Positions 18,151-26,377 of a stretch of 33,279 nt of DNA are shown here, piece by piece. Made by a program: the position numbers and the translations under genes. Under the pieces are notes generated by a model. It was not told the origin of the DNA and made no database searches. It saw only the letters and a program-made list of their open reading frames with translations. The stretch lies in NCBI RefSeq assembly GCF_026410405.1, contig NZ_JAPMLN010000021.1, positions 1-33,279 of the forward strand. The letters run 5' to 3'. The DNA is from Marinicella gelatinilytica. GTDB taxonomy: Bacteria; Pseudomonadota; Gammaproteobacteria; Xanthomonadales; Marinicellaceae. Position 1 is the stretch's first letter. Each line of letters begins with the position of its first letter.

Positions 18151-19938
18151 ATGAAGCCAACTGATATTACCGATCCAGACTATTTTCATAAGGTGGTTGA
18201 TTGTCAATATGCCTGTCCTTCACATACACCTGTTCCCGAATACATCAGGCTGATTGCCGCTGGGCGTTTTAATGATGCTTATATGATTAACTGGCAATCG
18301 AATGTCTTTCCCGGTGTCTTGGGTCGGACTTGCGATCGGCCCTGTGAGCCGGCTTGTCGGCGTGGTCGGGTGGAAGAGGAGCCGGTGGCCATTTGTCGTT
18401 TAAAGCGGGTGGCGGCGGATAATAAAACCGACATTCGTGATCGTTTACCAGAGATACCAAAACAGAAAAACGGTAAGAAAATTGCCCTGATTGGTGCCGG
18501 GCCGGCGTCTTTAACAGTGGCTCGGGATCTGATGCCCTTGGGTTATGAAATCGATTTGTATGATGACCAAAGTAAAGGCGGCGGTTTTATGCGCAGTCAA
18601 ATACCGGCGTTTCGACTACCGGAAAAGGTGCTGGATGAAGAGGTCAATTATATTCTCGATATGGGTGTGGTGACGCTGTTTAATCAACAAGTTAGCAGTT
18701 TAAAAGAAATCTTAGATAAAAACTACGATGCGGTGTTTGTCGGTACCGGCGCACCGCGCGGGCGGGATTTGCCTGATTTACCGGGACGCAGCGAGGGTGA
18801 TGCCAATATTCATATCGGCATCAATTGGCTGGCTTCGGTGGCCTTTGAACATGTCAAAAAAATTGGTAAAAGGGTGTTGGTTTTGGGTGGTGGTAACACC
18901 GCCATGGATTGTTGCCGAACCGCGATTCGTTTGGGTGGCGAAGATGTCAGGGTGGTGGTCAGAAGTCCGAAATCGGATATGAAGGCGTCGCCCTGGGAAA
19001 TAGAAGATGCCATGCATGAAGATATTCCTATCTATGAAAACCATAATCCCAAGGCCTTTATCAGCGAAAAGGGACGGCTTGTGGGCATGTTGTTTGATGT
19101 GGTTGAGCCGGTTTTTGACGACAACGGCAAACGCACTTTGGTGCCAACCGGTGAAGAGGTGATGATGCCCTGTGATGATGTTTTAATGGCGATAGGTCAA
19201 TTAAATTCATTTCCCTGGATTGAGCGCGATATTGGCGTTGAATTTAATGACTGGGATATGCCGGAGGTGGATAAAAGCACATTTCAGACCTCGCTACCAC
19301 AGGTTTTTGTCGGTGGTGATGCCGCTTGGGGACCTGAGAATGTTATTACCGCGGTGGCGCATGGGCATCAGGCGGCGATTTCCATTGATAAACACTGTCA
19401 TTCTGAAGATGTGCGGGTCCGACCGGCACCCGATTTTAATCTGGTAAGTCAGAAAATGGGCTTTCATGACTGGCTCTATGATGTCCATATTTCAGATGAT
19501 GAGCGCAACATTGTGCCTCTGGTGGACAAGAAAACGGCCATAGCCGATCGCAAATTAGAAGTAGAGAAAGGCTTTGATTTCAGTCAGGGTTATGAAGAAG
19601 CCATGCGCTGTTTGAATTGTGACGTACAAACGGTGTTTGAAACCGATCGCTGTATCGAGTGTGATGCTTGTGAAGACATTTGTCCGGTTCAATGTATCAA
19701 CTTTATTGACAATGACACGGAGGAAAACTTACGCCAACAATTAAAAGTGAAAGCCACCAATCTTGATCAGGACTTATATGTCTCTGACATCTTAAAAACC
19801 AAGCGGGTGATGGTTAAGGATGAAAATGTCTGCCTGCATTGTGGCTTATGCGCCGAGCGCTGTCCCACCGGCGCCTGGGATATGAAAAAATTTCTGCTGT
19901 TTTCAGCCCAGGCCGGGCAAGACCGGAGCTCAAAATGA
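18151..19938 (+). CDS. GltD-like FAD/NAD(P) oxidoreductase with C-terminal 2[4Fe-4S] ferredoxin domain (KorC-like)
   Basis: The 595-residue product has a GltD-type N-terminal Fe-S region (C18, C22, then CDRPCEPAC at 61-69). An FAD Rossmann motif (GAGPAS, 115-120) and an NAD(P) motif (GGGNTA, 246-251) follow. Near the C-terminus are two ferredoxin motifs, CxxCxxCxxxCP at 501-512 and 561-572. This architecture moves electrons between NAD(P)H and Fe-S clusters. Its stop overlaps the start of the next gene (ATGA), so the three genes form one translational unit. It probably serves as the NAD(P) module of the oxidoreductase encoded next. A similar three-subunit NADP-linked 2-oxoglutarate oxidoreductase (KorABC) is known, from memory, in Azoarcus. 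A free-standing glutamate synthase small subunit is less likely, because no gltB is present. Confidence 0.85.
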   Translation: MKPTDITDPDYFHKVVDCQYACPSHTPVPEYIRLIAAGRFNDAYMINWQSNVFPGVLGRTCDRPCEPACRRGRVEEEPVAICRLKRVAADNKTDIRDRLPEIPKQKNGKKIALIGAGPASLTVARDLMPLGYEIDLYDDQSKGGGFMRSQIPAFRLPEKVLDEEVNYILDMGVVTLFNQQVSSLKEILDKNYDAVFVGTGAPRGRDLPDLPGRSEGDANIHIGINWLASVAFEHVKKIGKRVLVLGGGNTAMDCCRTAIRLGGEDVRVVVRSPKSDMKASPWEIEDAMHEDIPIYENHNPKAFISEKGRLVGMLFDVVEPVFDDNGKRTLVPTGEEVMMPCDDVLMAIGQLNSFPWIERDIGVEFNDWDMPEVDKSTFQTSLPQVFVGGDAAWGPENVITAVAHGHQAAISIDKHCHSEDVRVRPAPDFNLVSQKMGFHDWLYDVHISDDERNIVPLVDKKTAIADRKLEVEKGFDFSQGYEEAMRCLNCDVQTVFETDRCIECDACEDICPVQCINFIDNDTEENLRQQLKVKATNLDQDLYVSDILKTKRVMVKDENVCLHCGLCAERCPTGAWDMKKFLLFSAQAGQDRSSK

Positions 19939-21800
19939 ATGCCATGAGTGAGATCAATAAAATTTCAGCAACCAATGATTTTGTGATTCGGTTTGCTAAC
20001 GTCAATGGTTCGGGTTCGGCGTCCGCCAATAACTTATTCAGTCAAGCCGTGTTTAGACTGGGTGTGCCGGTGTCATCGAAAAATATTTTCCCCTCAAATA
20101 TTCAAGGCTTGCCCACCTGGTTTGAAGTGAGGATTAATGAACAAGGTTATTTAGGCCGCCGTGGCGGCTATGATTTTGTGGTTGCCGATAATGGCCAGAC
20201 CATGGCGAAAGACTATCAGGAATTGTTACCCGGCGGTTACTTTTTCTATGATTCATCGAAGCGATTACCGCATACATTTAACCGAGAGGATATTGTTGAA
20301 CTGGGTGTGCCTTTAACCGAAATCGTCAACACCCATTACACCGATCCACGCCACCGTCAAATATTTAAGAACATTATCTATGTGGGTGCTTTGGCCTATT
20401 TGTTGGATATGGATTTCAGTGTGTTTGAAGAGTCAATTAATACCCTGTTTGCCAAAAAACCGAAACTCATTGAACCTAACATTAAAGCCTTAAAACTGGG
20501 TTTTGACTATGCTGAACAAAACCATACCGATGTCTGTCAATTAAACATTCATCGCCGCGACCTTAATGGTGATCAAATCCTGATGGAAGGTAATGCAGCC
20601 GCCGGTTTAGGGGCTGTCTTTGCCGGTGCCACGGTCGCCGGTTGGTACCCCATCACACCGTCCACTTCTGTGGTTGAAGCCTTTGAGAAATACTGTAAAG
20701 CCTACCGTGTTGATCAGGACACCGGTCAAAATAAGTTCGCCATTTTACAGGCGGAAGATGAATTGGCCGCCATTGGCATGGTGATTGGTGCCAGTTGGAA
20801 TGGTGCGCGAGCCTTTACCGCCACCTCAGGACCGGGTGTGTCGTTAATGAGTGAGTTTTTAGGCCTGGCATATTTTGCCGAGATTCCGGTGATGTTAATG
20901 GATATTCAGCGCACCGGGCCCAGTACCGGTATGCCCACCAGAACCCAACAATCTGACCTGATCAGTGCCGCGTATGCGTCCCATGGCGATACCAAGAATG
21001 TCCTACTGTTTCCGTCCAACCCGAAAGAATGCTTTGATATGACGGTCATCGGTTTTGATTTAGCCGAGCGATTACAAACGCCGGTTATTCTCATGAGTGA
21101 TTTGGATCTTGGCATGAATGTTCATCAATGTGATCCGATTGAATGGGATGACAGCCACGTTTATGACCGGGGTAAGGTTTTGAATGAACAGCAATTGACA
21201 GATTTAAGCGAGCGTTGGGGTCGGTATTTAGATGTCGATTCTGATGGTATTCCTTATCGCACCATTCCCGGCACCCACCCTGAAAAAGGGGCGTTTTTCA
21301 CCCGCGGCTCATCCCATGATGAGTATGCCGCCTATACCGAAGATGGCGAAGTCTATGCCCGTGGAATGCAACGTTTGTTGGTCAAATGGGACACCTCAAA
21401 AACTTTGGTGCCGGCCGCCGAAGTGTCATCTGAGGGGGCTGATATCGGGGTGATTTATTTCGGCACCAGTGCCTATTCCAGCCAGGAGGCTTTGGATCAA
21501 TTGCGCAGTACACAAGCAATGGATGCCATGCGCATTCAAGCCTTTCCATTCGGGCCGGAAGTGGCTGATTTTATTCATCAGCACCAGATACTCTTTTTGA
21601 TTGAGCAAAACCGTGATGCCCAAATGAAAACCTTGTTGGTTAATGAGCTGGCCATTGATCCGAATAAAATCATATCCGTGTTAAATATTGACGGTATGCC
21701 TATAACCGCAGAATTTTTAGTCACGGAAATTCAAAATCATTTAAATGATCTGCTGAGTCACGGTCGGGAGAATCAACAATCCACCGGAGGTGTGGCATGA
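19935..21800 (+). CDS. korA: 2-oxoacid:ferredoxin oxidoreductase, fused gamma-alpha subunit (probable 2-oxoglutarate)
   Basis: The ATG at 19935, overlapping the previous stop as ATGA, gives 621 residues. An upstream reading from 19839 lies inside the previous gene and is unlikely. Residues about 15-195 form the gamma domain (GSGSASANNLFSQA). Residues about 213-600 form the alpha domain, with YPITPST (238-244), TATSGPG (295-301) and the GPSTGMPTRTQQSDL block (328-342) that binds the substrate and pyrimidine ring of TPP. This fused order is typical of KorA-type enzymes, which oxidatively decarboxylate 2-oxoglutarate to succinyl-CoA or run in reverse. No Fe-S motif is present in this chain. Substrate assignment to 2-oxoglutarate is inferred from overall resemblance. 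Confidence 0.85.
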   Translation: MNAMSEINKISATNDFVIRFANVNGSGSASANNLFSQAVFRLGVPVSSKNIFPSNIQGLPTWFEVRINEQGYLGRRGGYDFVVADNGQTMAKDYQELLPGGYFFYDSSKRLPHTFNREDIVELGVPLTEIVNTHYTDPRHRQIFKNIIYVGALAYLLDMDFSVFEESINTLFAKKPKLIEPNIKALKLGFDYAEQNHTDVCQLNIHRRDLNGDQILMEGNAAAGLGAVFAGATVAGWYPITPSTSVVEAFEKYCKAYRVDQDTGQNKFAILQAEDELAAIGMVIGASWNGARAFTATSGPGVSLMSEFLGLAYFAEIPVMLMDIQRTGPSTGMPTRTQQSDLISAAYASHGDTKNVLLFPSNPKECFDMTVIGFDLAERLQTPVILMSDLDLGMNVHQCDPIEWDDSHVYDRGKVLNEQQLTDLSERWGRYLDVDSDGIPYRTIPGTHPEKGAFFTRGSSHDEYAAYTEDGEVYARGMQRLLVKWDTSKTLVPAAEVSSEGADIGVIYFGTSAYSSQEALDQLRSTQAMDAMRIQAFPFGPEVADFIHQHQILFLIEQNRDAQMKTLLVNELAIDPNKIISVLNIDGMPITAEFLVTEIQNHLNDLLSHGRENQQSTGGVA

Positions 21801-22849
21801 CTTACATCCGACCCAATTTCAGGCACCCTGAGAAAGATCGCAATAAACTTGGTTACTCGATTCGAAATTATGAAGGTGCTTTATCCACTTTATGTGCCGG
21901 TTGTGGCCATGACTCCATCAGTGCGGCGATTATTCAATCATGTTTCGACCTGAATTTAGAACCCCATAAAATCGCCAAGATTTCCGGTATTGGTTGTTCA
22001 TCAAAAACCCCGACTTATTTCCTGGGTAAAGCGCATGGCTTTAACTCCGTTCACGGCCGCATGCCGTCAGTGACCACCGGCGCCAATATGGCCAATAAAG
22101 ACCTGCTGTATTTAGGGGTGTCCGGTGATGGTGATACCGCGTCCATCGGTATGGGGCAATTTGCGCATGTTATCAGACGTAATTTAAACATGGTTTATAT
22201 CGTTATGAATAACGGCTGCTATGGCCTCACCAAAGGTCAGGATTCAGCCACCGCAGATAAGGGCTCAGTCAGTAAAAAAGGTGTTCCCAGCCTGTTTGAT
22301 TCCATCGATTTATGCCAAATGGCCCTGCAACTGGGCGCAGGACTGGTGGCCAGGAGTTTTTCCGGTGATAAAAAACAACTCACACCCCTGATCAAAGCCG
22401 CCATTCAACATCGAGGCTTTGCCTTCATTGATGTGATCTCGCCCTGTGTCACATTTAACAACACGCCGCAATCAACCAAAGGCTATGAATGGGTACGTGA
22501 GCATATGGAAGCCACCGGAACCATTGATTTTATTCCTGACAGATCTGAAATCACCCTTGATTATCCCGCTGGTAGTTCCCGTAAAGTGACACTCCATGAC
22601 GGAAGTGAATTGCATTTACAAAAAAATGGCACAGATTACGATTTAAGCAGTCGCAAAGCCGCTATGAATCAAATAGAAACCGTCAAAGAACAGCAAAAAA
22701 TATTAACCGGATTAATCTATCACAATGAAACCAAGCTGGATACCCACGGTAAAATTAATACCGTGGAGACACCTTTGAATGCCTTAACGCAGGATGAACT
22801 GTGTCCGGGTTCCACCGTGTTATCAGAACTCAACGCCAAATTACGTTGA
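21797..22849 (+). CDS. korB: 2-oxoacid:ferredoxin oxidoreductase, TPP-binding beta subunit
   Basis: The 350-residue product overlaps the alpha subunit by four bases. It has LCAGCGH (C33, C36) and GIGCSSK (C67), which with a later cysteine (SPCVTFNN) ligate a [4Fe-4S] cluster. The TPP/Mg motif is GDGDTASIG (110-118), followed by NNGCYGLTKGQDS (138-150). The LTKGQ sequence is standard for this subunit family. Together with the preceding subunits it completes a CoA-dependent 2-oxoacid oxidoreductase. It is the last gene of the operon; no clear terminator is seen in the 115-base gap that follows. Confidence 0.88.
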   Translation: MTYIRPNFRHPEKDRNKLGYSIRNYEGALSTLCAGCGHDSISAAIIQSCFDLNLEPHKIAKISGIGCSSKTPTYFLGKAHGFNSVHGRMPSVTTGANMANKDLLYLGVSGDGDTASIGMGQFAHVIRRNLNMVYIVMNNGCYGLTKGQDSATADKGSVSKKGVPSLFDSIDLCQMALQLGAGLVARSFSGDKKQLTPLIKAAIQHRGFAFIDVISPCVTFNNTPQSTKGYEWVREHMEATGTIDFIPDRSEITLDYPAGSSRKVTLHDGSELHLQKNGTDYDLSSRKAAMNQIETVKEQQKILTGLIYHNETKLDTHGKINTVETPLNALTQDELCPGSTVLSELNAKLR

Positions 22850-22973
22850 ATTGAGCGACTTTTATGGCGGTTCTGCGGACTTTTTCTAACAATTCAGATT
22901 TTTTTTCACTCATTGTGTAATAAATTTCGAAATTCCCCACTAACTCAGTACTTTCTTAATAAATGTGAATGCA

Positions 22974-23873
22974 ATGAAAAAATTTCTATCGTTAACAATT
23001 TTAGTGGCTTGGATTGTGGGTTTTGCCATTGGTTTCAACAAAGCCTACAGCAAAACGGATGATCAGTCATTGGCCAATTCCGTGGTCTGGGAAGTGACCG
23101 GACCGGATCTTGAAAAGCCATCTTATTTGGTGGGGACCATGCATATTATGTGTGAAAAAGACTTTGTTATTAGTCCCAAAATTCATCAGGTTCTTGAAAA
23201 TTCTCAGCAACTTTACCTTGAACTGGATTTTGATGATCCGGTAGTAAAGAATGAAATGATGAGTGCCATGGTGGCAAAAAAATCACTCAAAGAGCGGTTT
23301 TCAAAAGAGCAATATGATCAATTTGCCGGGTTTTTATCAGAACACAGTCAATATAAAATCGAAATGTTTGACCAGTTAGAATACATTGCCATAGTTGCTG
23401 CTTTAACGGTGGAGGCCTTATCTTGTCGGAATATCAAGGGTCTGGATGAAGAATTGGCAAATTTAGCACAGCAATTAAGTATACCGGTTTATGGCTTAGA
23501 GACCGTGGCTGAACAAATGACGGCCATTGCCATTATGGACCCTGAAAAAGGTCAGCTGATGACGGAGGAAGAAATCAGCATGTTTATTGATATGAAAAAG
23601 TACCTTACCGAGATGGATAATTTATACCTACAAGAAGATATTGTTGGTTTACTTGAGTTTATGGCTAATTATCCCGGCGCTGCAAAATCATGGGACAAAG
23701 TAGAGCGGGTCTTACTTCATGACAGAAATAAAAACTGGGTTGCTAAAATCCCCGGTATCGCGCAACAAAAACCAACGGTGTTCGCTTTCGGCGCGGGTCA
23801 TTTGGCCGGTGAGAATGGTGTGATTCAGTTACTGCGGGATGCCGGTTTAACCGTAAAGCCAATCATGCAATAA
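22974..23873 (+). CDS. TraB/GumN family protein, secreted or membrane-anchored
   Basis: The product is about 299 residues from ATG 22974 (GTG 22965 is an alternative). An N-terminal hydrophobic segment, FLSLTILVAWIVGFAIGF, looks like a signal peptide or anchor. The family's two GxxH motifs are present: VGTMH near the start (residues 53-57) and FGAGHLAGENGV near the end. TraB/GumN proteins are proposed to be metal-dependent peptidase-like enzymes, but no activity is established for this branch. The sigma-factor gene starts eight bases after its stop, so they are probably one operon. Confidence 0.85.
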   Translation: MKKFLSLTILVAWIVGFAIGFNKAYSKTDDQSLANSVVWEVTGPDLEKPSYLVGTMHIMCEKDFVISPKIHQVLENSQQLYLELDFDDPVVKNEMMSAMVAKKSLKERFSKEQYDQFAGFLSEHSQYKIEMFDQLEYIAIVAALTVEALSCRNIKGLDEELANLAQQLSIPVYGLETVAEQMTAIAIMDPEKGQLMTEEEISMFIDMKKYLTEMDNLYLQEDIVGLLEFMANYPGAAKSWDKVERVLLHDRNKNWVAKIPGIAQQKPTVFAFGAGHLAGENGVIQLLRDAGLTVKPIMQ

Positions 23874-23881
23874 GTCTTGAC

Positions 23882-24379
23882 GTGACTGAAACGGAATTCC
23901 TCGACAAACTTGAACAGCACAAGGGGATCCTGCTCAAAGTGAGCAGGATCTATTGTGACCACCCCGAAGACCGTAAAGATTTATTCCAGGAAATTATCTG
24001 CCAACTTTGGCGCTCCTTAAAAACATTCAAACATAAAAGCACCTTCTCAACCTGGATGTACCGGGTTGCCATTAACACCGCTTTGGTGTTTCATAAAAAT
24101 GACAAGAAAAGACTCGATAATCACACTTTATCTGATCATGACGCCCGCGCCAAAGCACCTTATGACGATAAGTATGAGCGGCAATTAAAACAATTCTATG
24201 GGGCAGTGAAGTACCTGAATGAAGTCGAAAAAGCACTTATTTTACTTTATATCGAAGGCCTAAGCGGTGAGGACATCGCTGCTACCCTGGGTATCTCGGC
24301 CAATAACGTCCGGGTTAAAACCAACCGCACAAAGACAAAATTACAGAACATAATCGAGGCACAGAACAATGAACTTTGA
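23882..24379 (+). CDS. RNA polymerase sigma factor, ECF (sigma-70 family)
   Basis: The 165-residue product has region 2 (about residues 13-75, with DRKDLFQEIICQLWRSLKTF and STFSTWMYRVAINTA) and region 4 (about 108-158). The region-4 helix-turn-helix is GLSGEDIAATLGISANNVRV. Regions 1 and 3 are missing, as in all ECF factors. The start is GTG with little Shine-Dalgarno sequence, so translation is probably coupled to the preceding gene. The sequence resembles sigma factors I associate with Bacteroidota more than RpoE-type proteobacterial ones. The stop overlaps the next gene by 11 bases. Confidence 0.88.
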   Translation: MTETEFLDKLEQHKGILLKVSRIYCDHPEDRKDLFQEIICQLWRSLKTFKHKSTFSTWMYRVAINTALVFHKNDKKRLDNHTLSDHDARAKAPYDDKYERQLKQFYGAVKYLNEVEKALILLYIEGLSGEDIAATLGISANNVRVKTNRTKTKLQNIIEAQNNEL

Positions 24380-24983
24380 TGACATAAAACAAGCCATGGA
24401 CGATGAGCCCAATGATTTAACCATTCCTTTGTCCATCAGGGATATTAAATCGTCCCGTTCAGCCATGAAGAAGATAAAAAACCGGCTAATAATTGAAGTA
24501 CTTATAAGCATGGTATTGATTGTTGTTCTTATGTTAAATCCATTATGGAATGAAATGCATGAATCGGCACAAATTTTATATTATTTAACAGTATTCAATA
24601 CGATTATGGTTATTCTGGGATTTGTTTTATTCCAGATAAAGTTAATAATAGGTCTTGGGATTTATGACTTAACAAGCCGACAAGCCATTGAACTATTTAT
24701 TATAAAAATCAAATCAGCCATAGAAGTTGGTAAATATTTTTCTTTTGGTGTCATGGCGACTTTATTTATCCCAATTATTATCGTCTATTTCGGCAGCATA
24801 AATTATCCTGAACACTACACGTATAATGACTTGTACTTAAACATCCCATGGTGGAAGATTGCCTTGATTATTGCCGGAATTATATTTTTCTCTTATTTGG
24901 GAAGCGTTATAAACTTGAAAATATTACAGAAAATATACAACAAGCAATTACAGAATTTAGAAAATGTTATTAGACAATTTTAA
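24369..24983 (+). CDS. Four-helix membrane protein, probable partner (anti-sigma) of the ECF factor
   Basis: The 204-residue product has a short charged N-terminal segment (MNFDDIKQAMDDEPND to about residue 38). Four predicted membrane helices follow (about 41-57, 69-92, 121-141 and 162-183) and then a polar coil (LQKIYNKQLQNLENV). No zinc-binding anti-sigma motif (HxxxCxxC) is present. Its start lies inside the sigma gene, the classic arrangement for a sigma/anti-sigma pair, and the N-terminal segment is the likely sigma contact. The coding sequence is notably AT-rich. The function is inferred from position only. Confidence 0.7.
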   Translation: MNFDDIKQAMDDEPNDLTIPLSIRDIKSSRSAMKKIKNRLIIEVLISMVLIVVLMLNPLWNEMHESAQILYYLTVFNTIMVILGFVLFQIKLIIGLGIYDLTSRQAIELFIIKIKSAIEVGKYFSFGVMATLFIPIIIVYFGSINYPEHYTYNDLYLNIPWWKIALIIAGIIFFSYLGSVINLKILQKIYNKQLQNLENVIRQF

Positions 24984-25068
24984 TTACTAAGGTATAAATC
25001 TTCACACTATGAAAGTAAAAAAAATGTCTGATGTGCTGGCTTATAAGACTCTATTGTTGAAGGCAGAC

Positions 25069-25146
25069 TGTAGGTTGGAGCTGAGGTACGAAGCCCAACA
25101 AAAAGCCGGTATCATGTTGGGCTGCGCAGGCTTAGCCCAACCTACA
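25069..25146. repeat. 78-bp palindromic interspersed repeat (REP/MITE-like)
   Basis: Two 32-base arms (25069-25100 and 25115-25146) flank a 14-base centre. The outer ends are perfect 10-bp inverted copies (TGTAGGTTGG / CCAACCTACA). The inner ends are perfect 8-bp copies (GCCCAACA / TGTTGGGC). The middle pairs only in part. Such GTAGGTTGGGCT...AGCCCAACCTAC elements are scattered through many gammaproteobacterial genomes. It sits between two membrane-protein genes and carries no gene. Confidence 0.85.
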
Positions 25147-25174
25147 AGCGAAAACCAACAGGAAATAGAAAATT

Positions 25175-25627
25175 ATGAATCAAATGTATAAATACAAACG
25201 ACAACGTATCAGCGTCAATGACACCACATTTGACTTAATTACGCGCCTGGATAGTGAACATAATGATAGTATTTATCACCAAAATAAACGACTGTCATTG
25301 ATTGAGATTAAGGGCGACAGAACCCACCAAATTGAGTTCGATGGCAATAAATACAGTATCTATGTGGACAGCGAACAGACCGTGACCGAGGTTCTGGTGA
25401 ATGGTCAGTCGCAGGACTTTGTATGTGATGAGGCTAAGTTAAGCCCATGGGTGAAGTATTTGACGGGTATTGCATTTTTGATTATGGCGACGTTGGTCAT
25501 CTTTGTCGATAAAACACTCAAATCTGACTATAAGATGAGCTACTATGGTTTTCAAATGACCATCGCTGTGCTGATTTTATATCTTTTATTTAGGCAATAT
25601 CGCTTTGCCTATCCACGGAAAAAATAA
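25175..25627 (+). CDS. Small membrane protein of unknown function
   Basis: The 150-residue product has a hydrophilic N-terminal domain of about 90 residues (RISVNDTTFDLITRL, then IEIKGDRTHQIEFDGNKYSIYV). That domain is probably a small beta-fold. Two predicted membrane helices follow (about 94-112 and 122-139), and a basic end, YPRKK. GGAAATAGAA precedes the ATG. No family is recognised. It lies downstream of the sigma/anti-sigma pair but is separated from it by the palindromic repeat, so co-transcription is uncertain. Confidence 0.7.
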   Translation: MNQMYKYKRQRISVNDTTFDLITRLDSEHNDSIYHQNKRLSLIEIKGDRTHQIEFDGNKYSIYVDSEQTVTEVLVNGQSQDFVCDEAKLSPWVKYLTGIAFLIMATLVIFVDKTLKSDYKMSYYGFQMTIAVLILYLLFRQYRFAYPRKK

Positions 25628-25735
25628 TCATACCAGTCTCTGTTTCGTTGTCTTTGTGCGACTGGCCATAATCAGTTTCTTTATTATCACCATCGTGGTA
25701 ATGTTTATCAGCTCCATTATTTTCTAATAGACCTT

Positions 25736-26359
25736 ATGAAGGATAACAGCGGAAAACAAGCCCATTGGGATCACATTTTCAGCGACAAACCTGACGAAAC
25801 CTTGGGATGGTATGAGCGGGATGTCTCTTACACCTTGGATTTCTTTCCAAAGGGTTTATTGGACAAGCCGCAAACGATATTTATCGCCGGAGCCGGGACC
25901 TCGCAGTTGGTGGATGGTTTGCTGGCCATGGGGCATCGATTGATTCTCAATGACATCAGTGAGGCGGCGCTGGCCAGGCTGCGTGAACGAATTGGTGAGC
26001 AGAAGGACATCATCTGGTTACCAGCTGATCTGTCACATCCTCTACCGAATGAATTACCAGCCGTGGATATCTGGATTGATCGCGCGGTGCTGCACTTTTT
26101 AATTGATAATCAGGCTATTGATAAATATTTTGTGAATCTTTATCGTTTGCTGAAAAATAACGGCTATGTGCTGTTGGCGGAATTTTCAGAATCCGGCGCG
26201 GAGCGCTGTGCGGGGTTACCGGTGCGGCGGTATTCTTTAGATGATATGAATCAGCGGATGTTACCGGATTTTGCTTTGATTAAGTATGCTCATTATGACT
26301 ATATAACGCCGGCGGGTGGGCAGCGCCCGTATTTATACGCGTTATATCAGCGCTCATAA
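25736..26359 (+). CDS. Class I SAM-dependent methyltransferase
   Basis: The 207-residue product has motif I as FIAGAGTSQLVDGLL (49-63). The acidic end of strand 2 is NDIS (72-75), followed by ADLS and DIWIDRAVLHFL, the usual order of the class I fold. The N-terminal HWDHIFSDKPDETLGWYE resembles small-molecule methyltransferases of the thiopurine/tellurite-resistance type. The substrate cannot be told. No good ribosome-binding site is visible before ATG 25736. It converges with the reductase gene, with only 18 bases between the stops. Confidence 0.85.
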   Translation: MKDNSGKQAHWDHIFSDKPDETLGWYERDVSYTLDFFPKGLLDKPQTIFIAGAGTSQLVDGLLAMGHRLILNDISEAALARLRERIGEQKDIIWLPADLSHPLPNELPAVDIWIDRAVLHFLIDNQAIDKYFVNLYRLLKNNGYVLLAEFSESGAERCAGLPVRRYSLDDMNQRMLPDFALIKYAHYDYITPAGGQRPYLYALYQRS

Positions 26360-26377
26360 AAATCCTGCGATTAAATC

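Noticed and set aside
18810-19044. Minus-strand frames opposite the GltD-like gene
   Set aside because: They oppose the conserved NAD(P)-binding region and are explained by its codon pattern.
19839-19934. N-terminal extension of the gamma-alpha oxidoreductase subunit
   Set aside because: It lies wholly inside the ferredoxin region of the upstream gene; the ATGA overlap at 19935 gives a start matching the family.
25009-25191. A 60-codon reading frame between the putative anti-sigma gene and the next membrane protein
   Set aside because: Most of it lies across the palindromic repeat element, its codons simply translate the repeat, and it overlaps the start of the following gene.
25656-25727. 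A tiny GTG-started frame encoding about 23 mostly hydrophobic residues before the methyltransferase gene
   Set aside because: It has no ribosome-binding site, no ATG and no recognisable homology; low-complexity AT-rich DNA can give this by chance.
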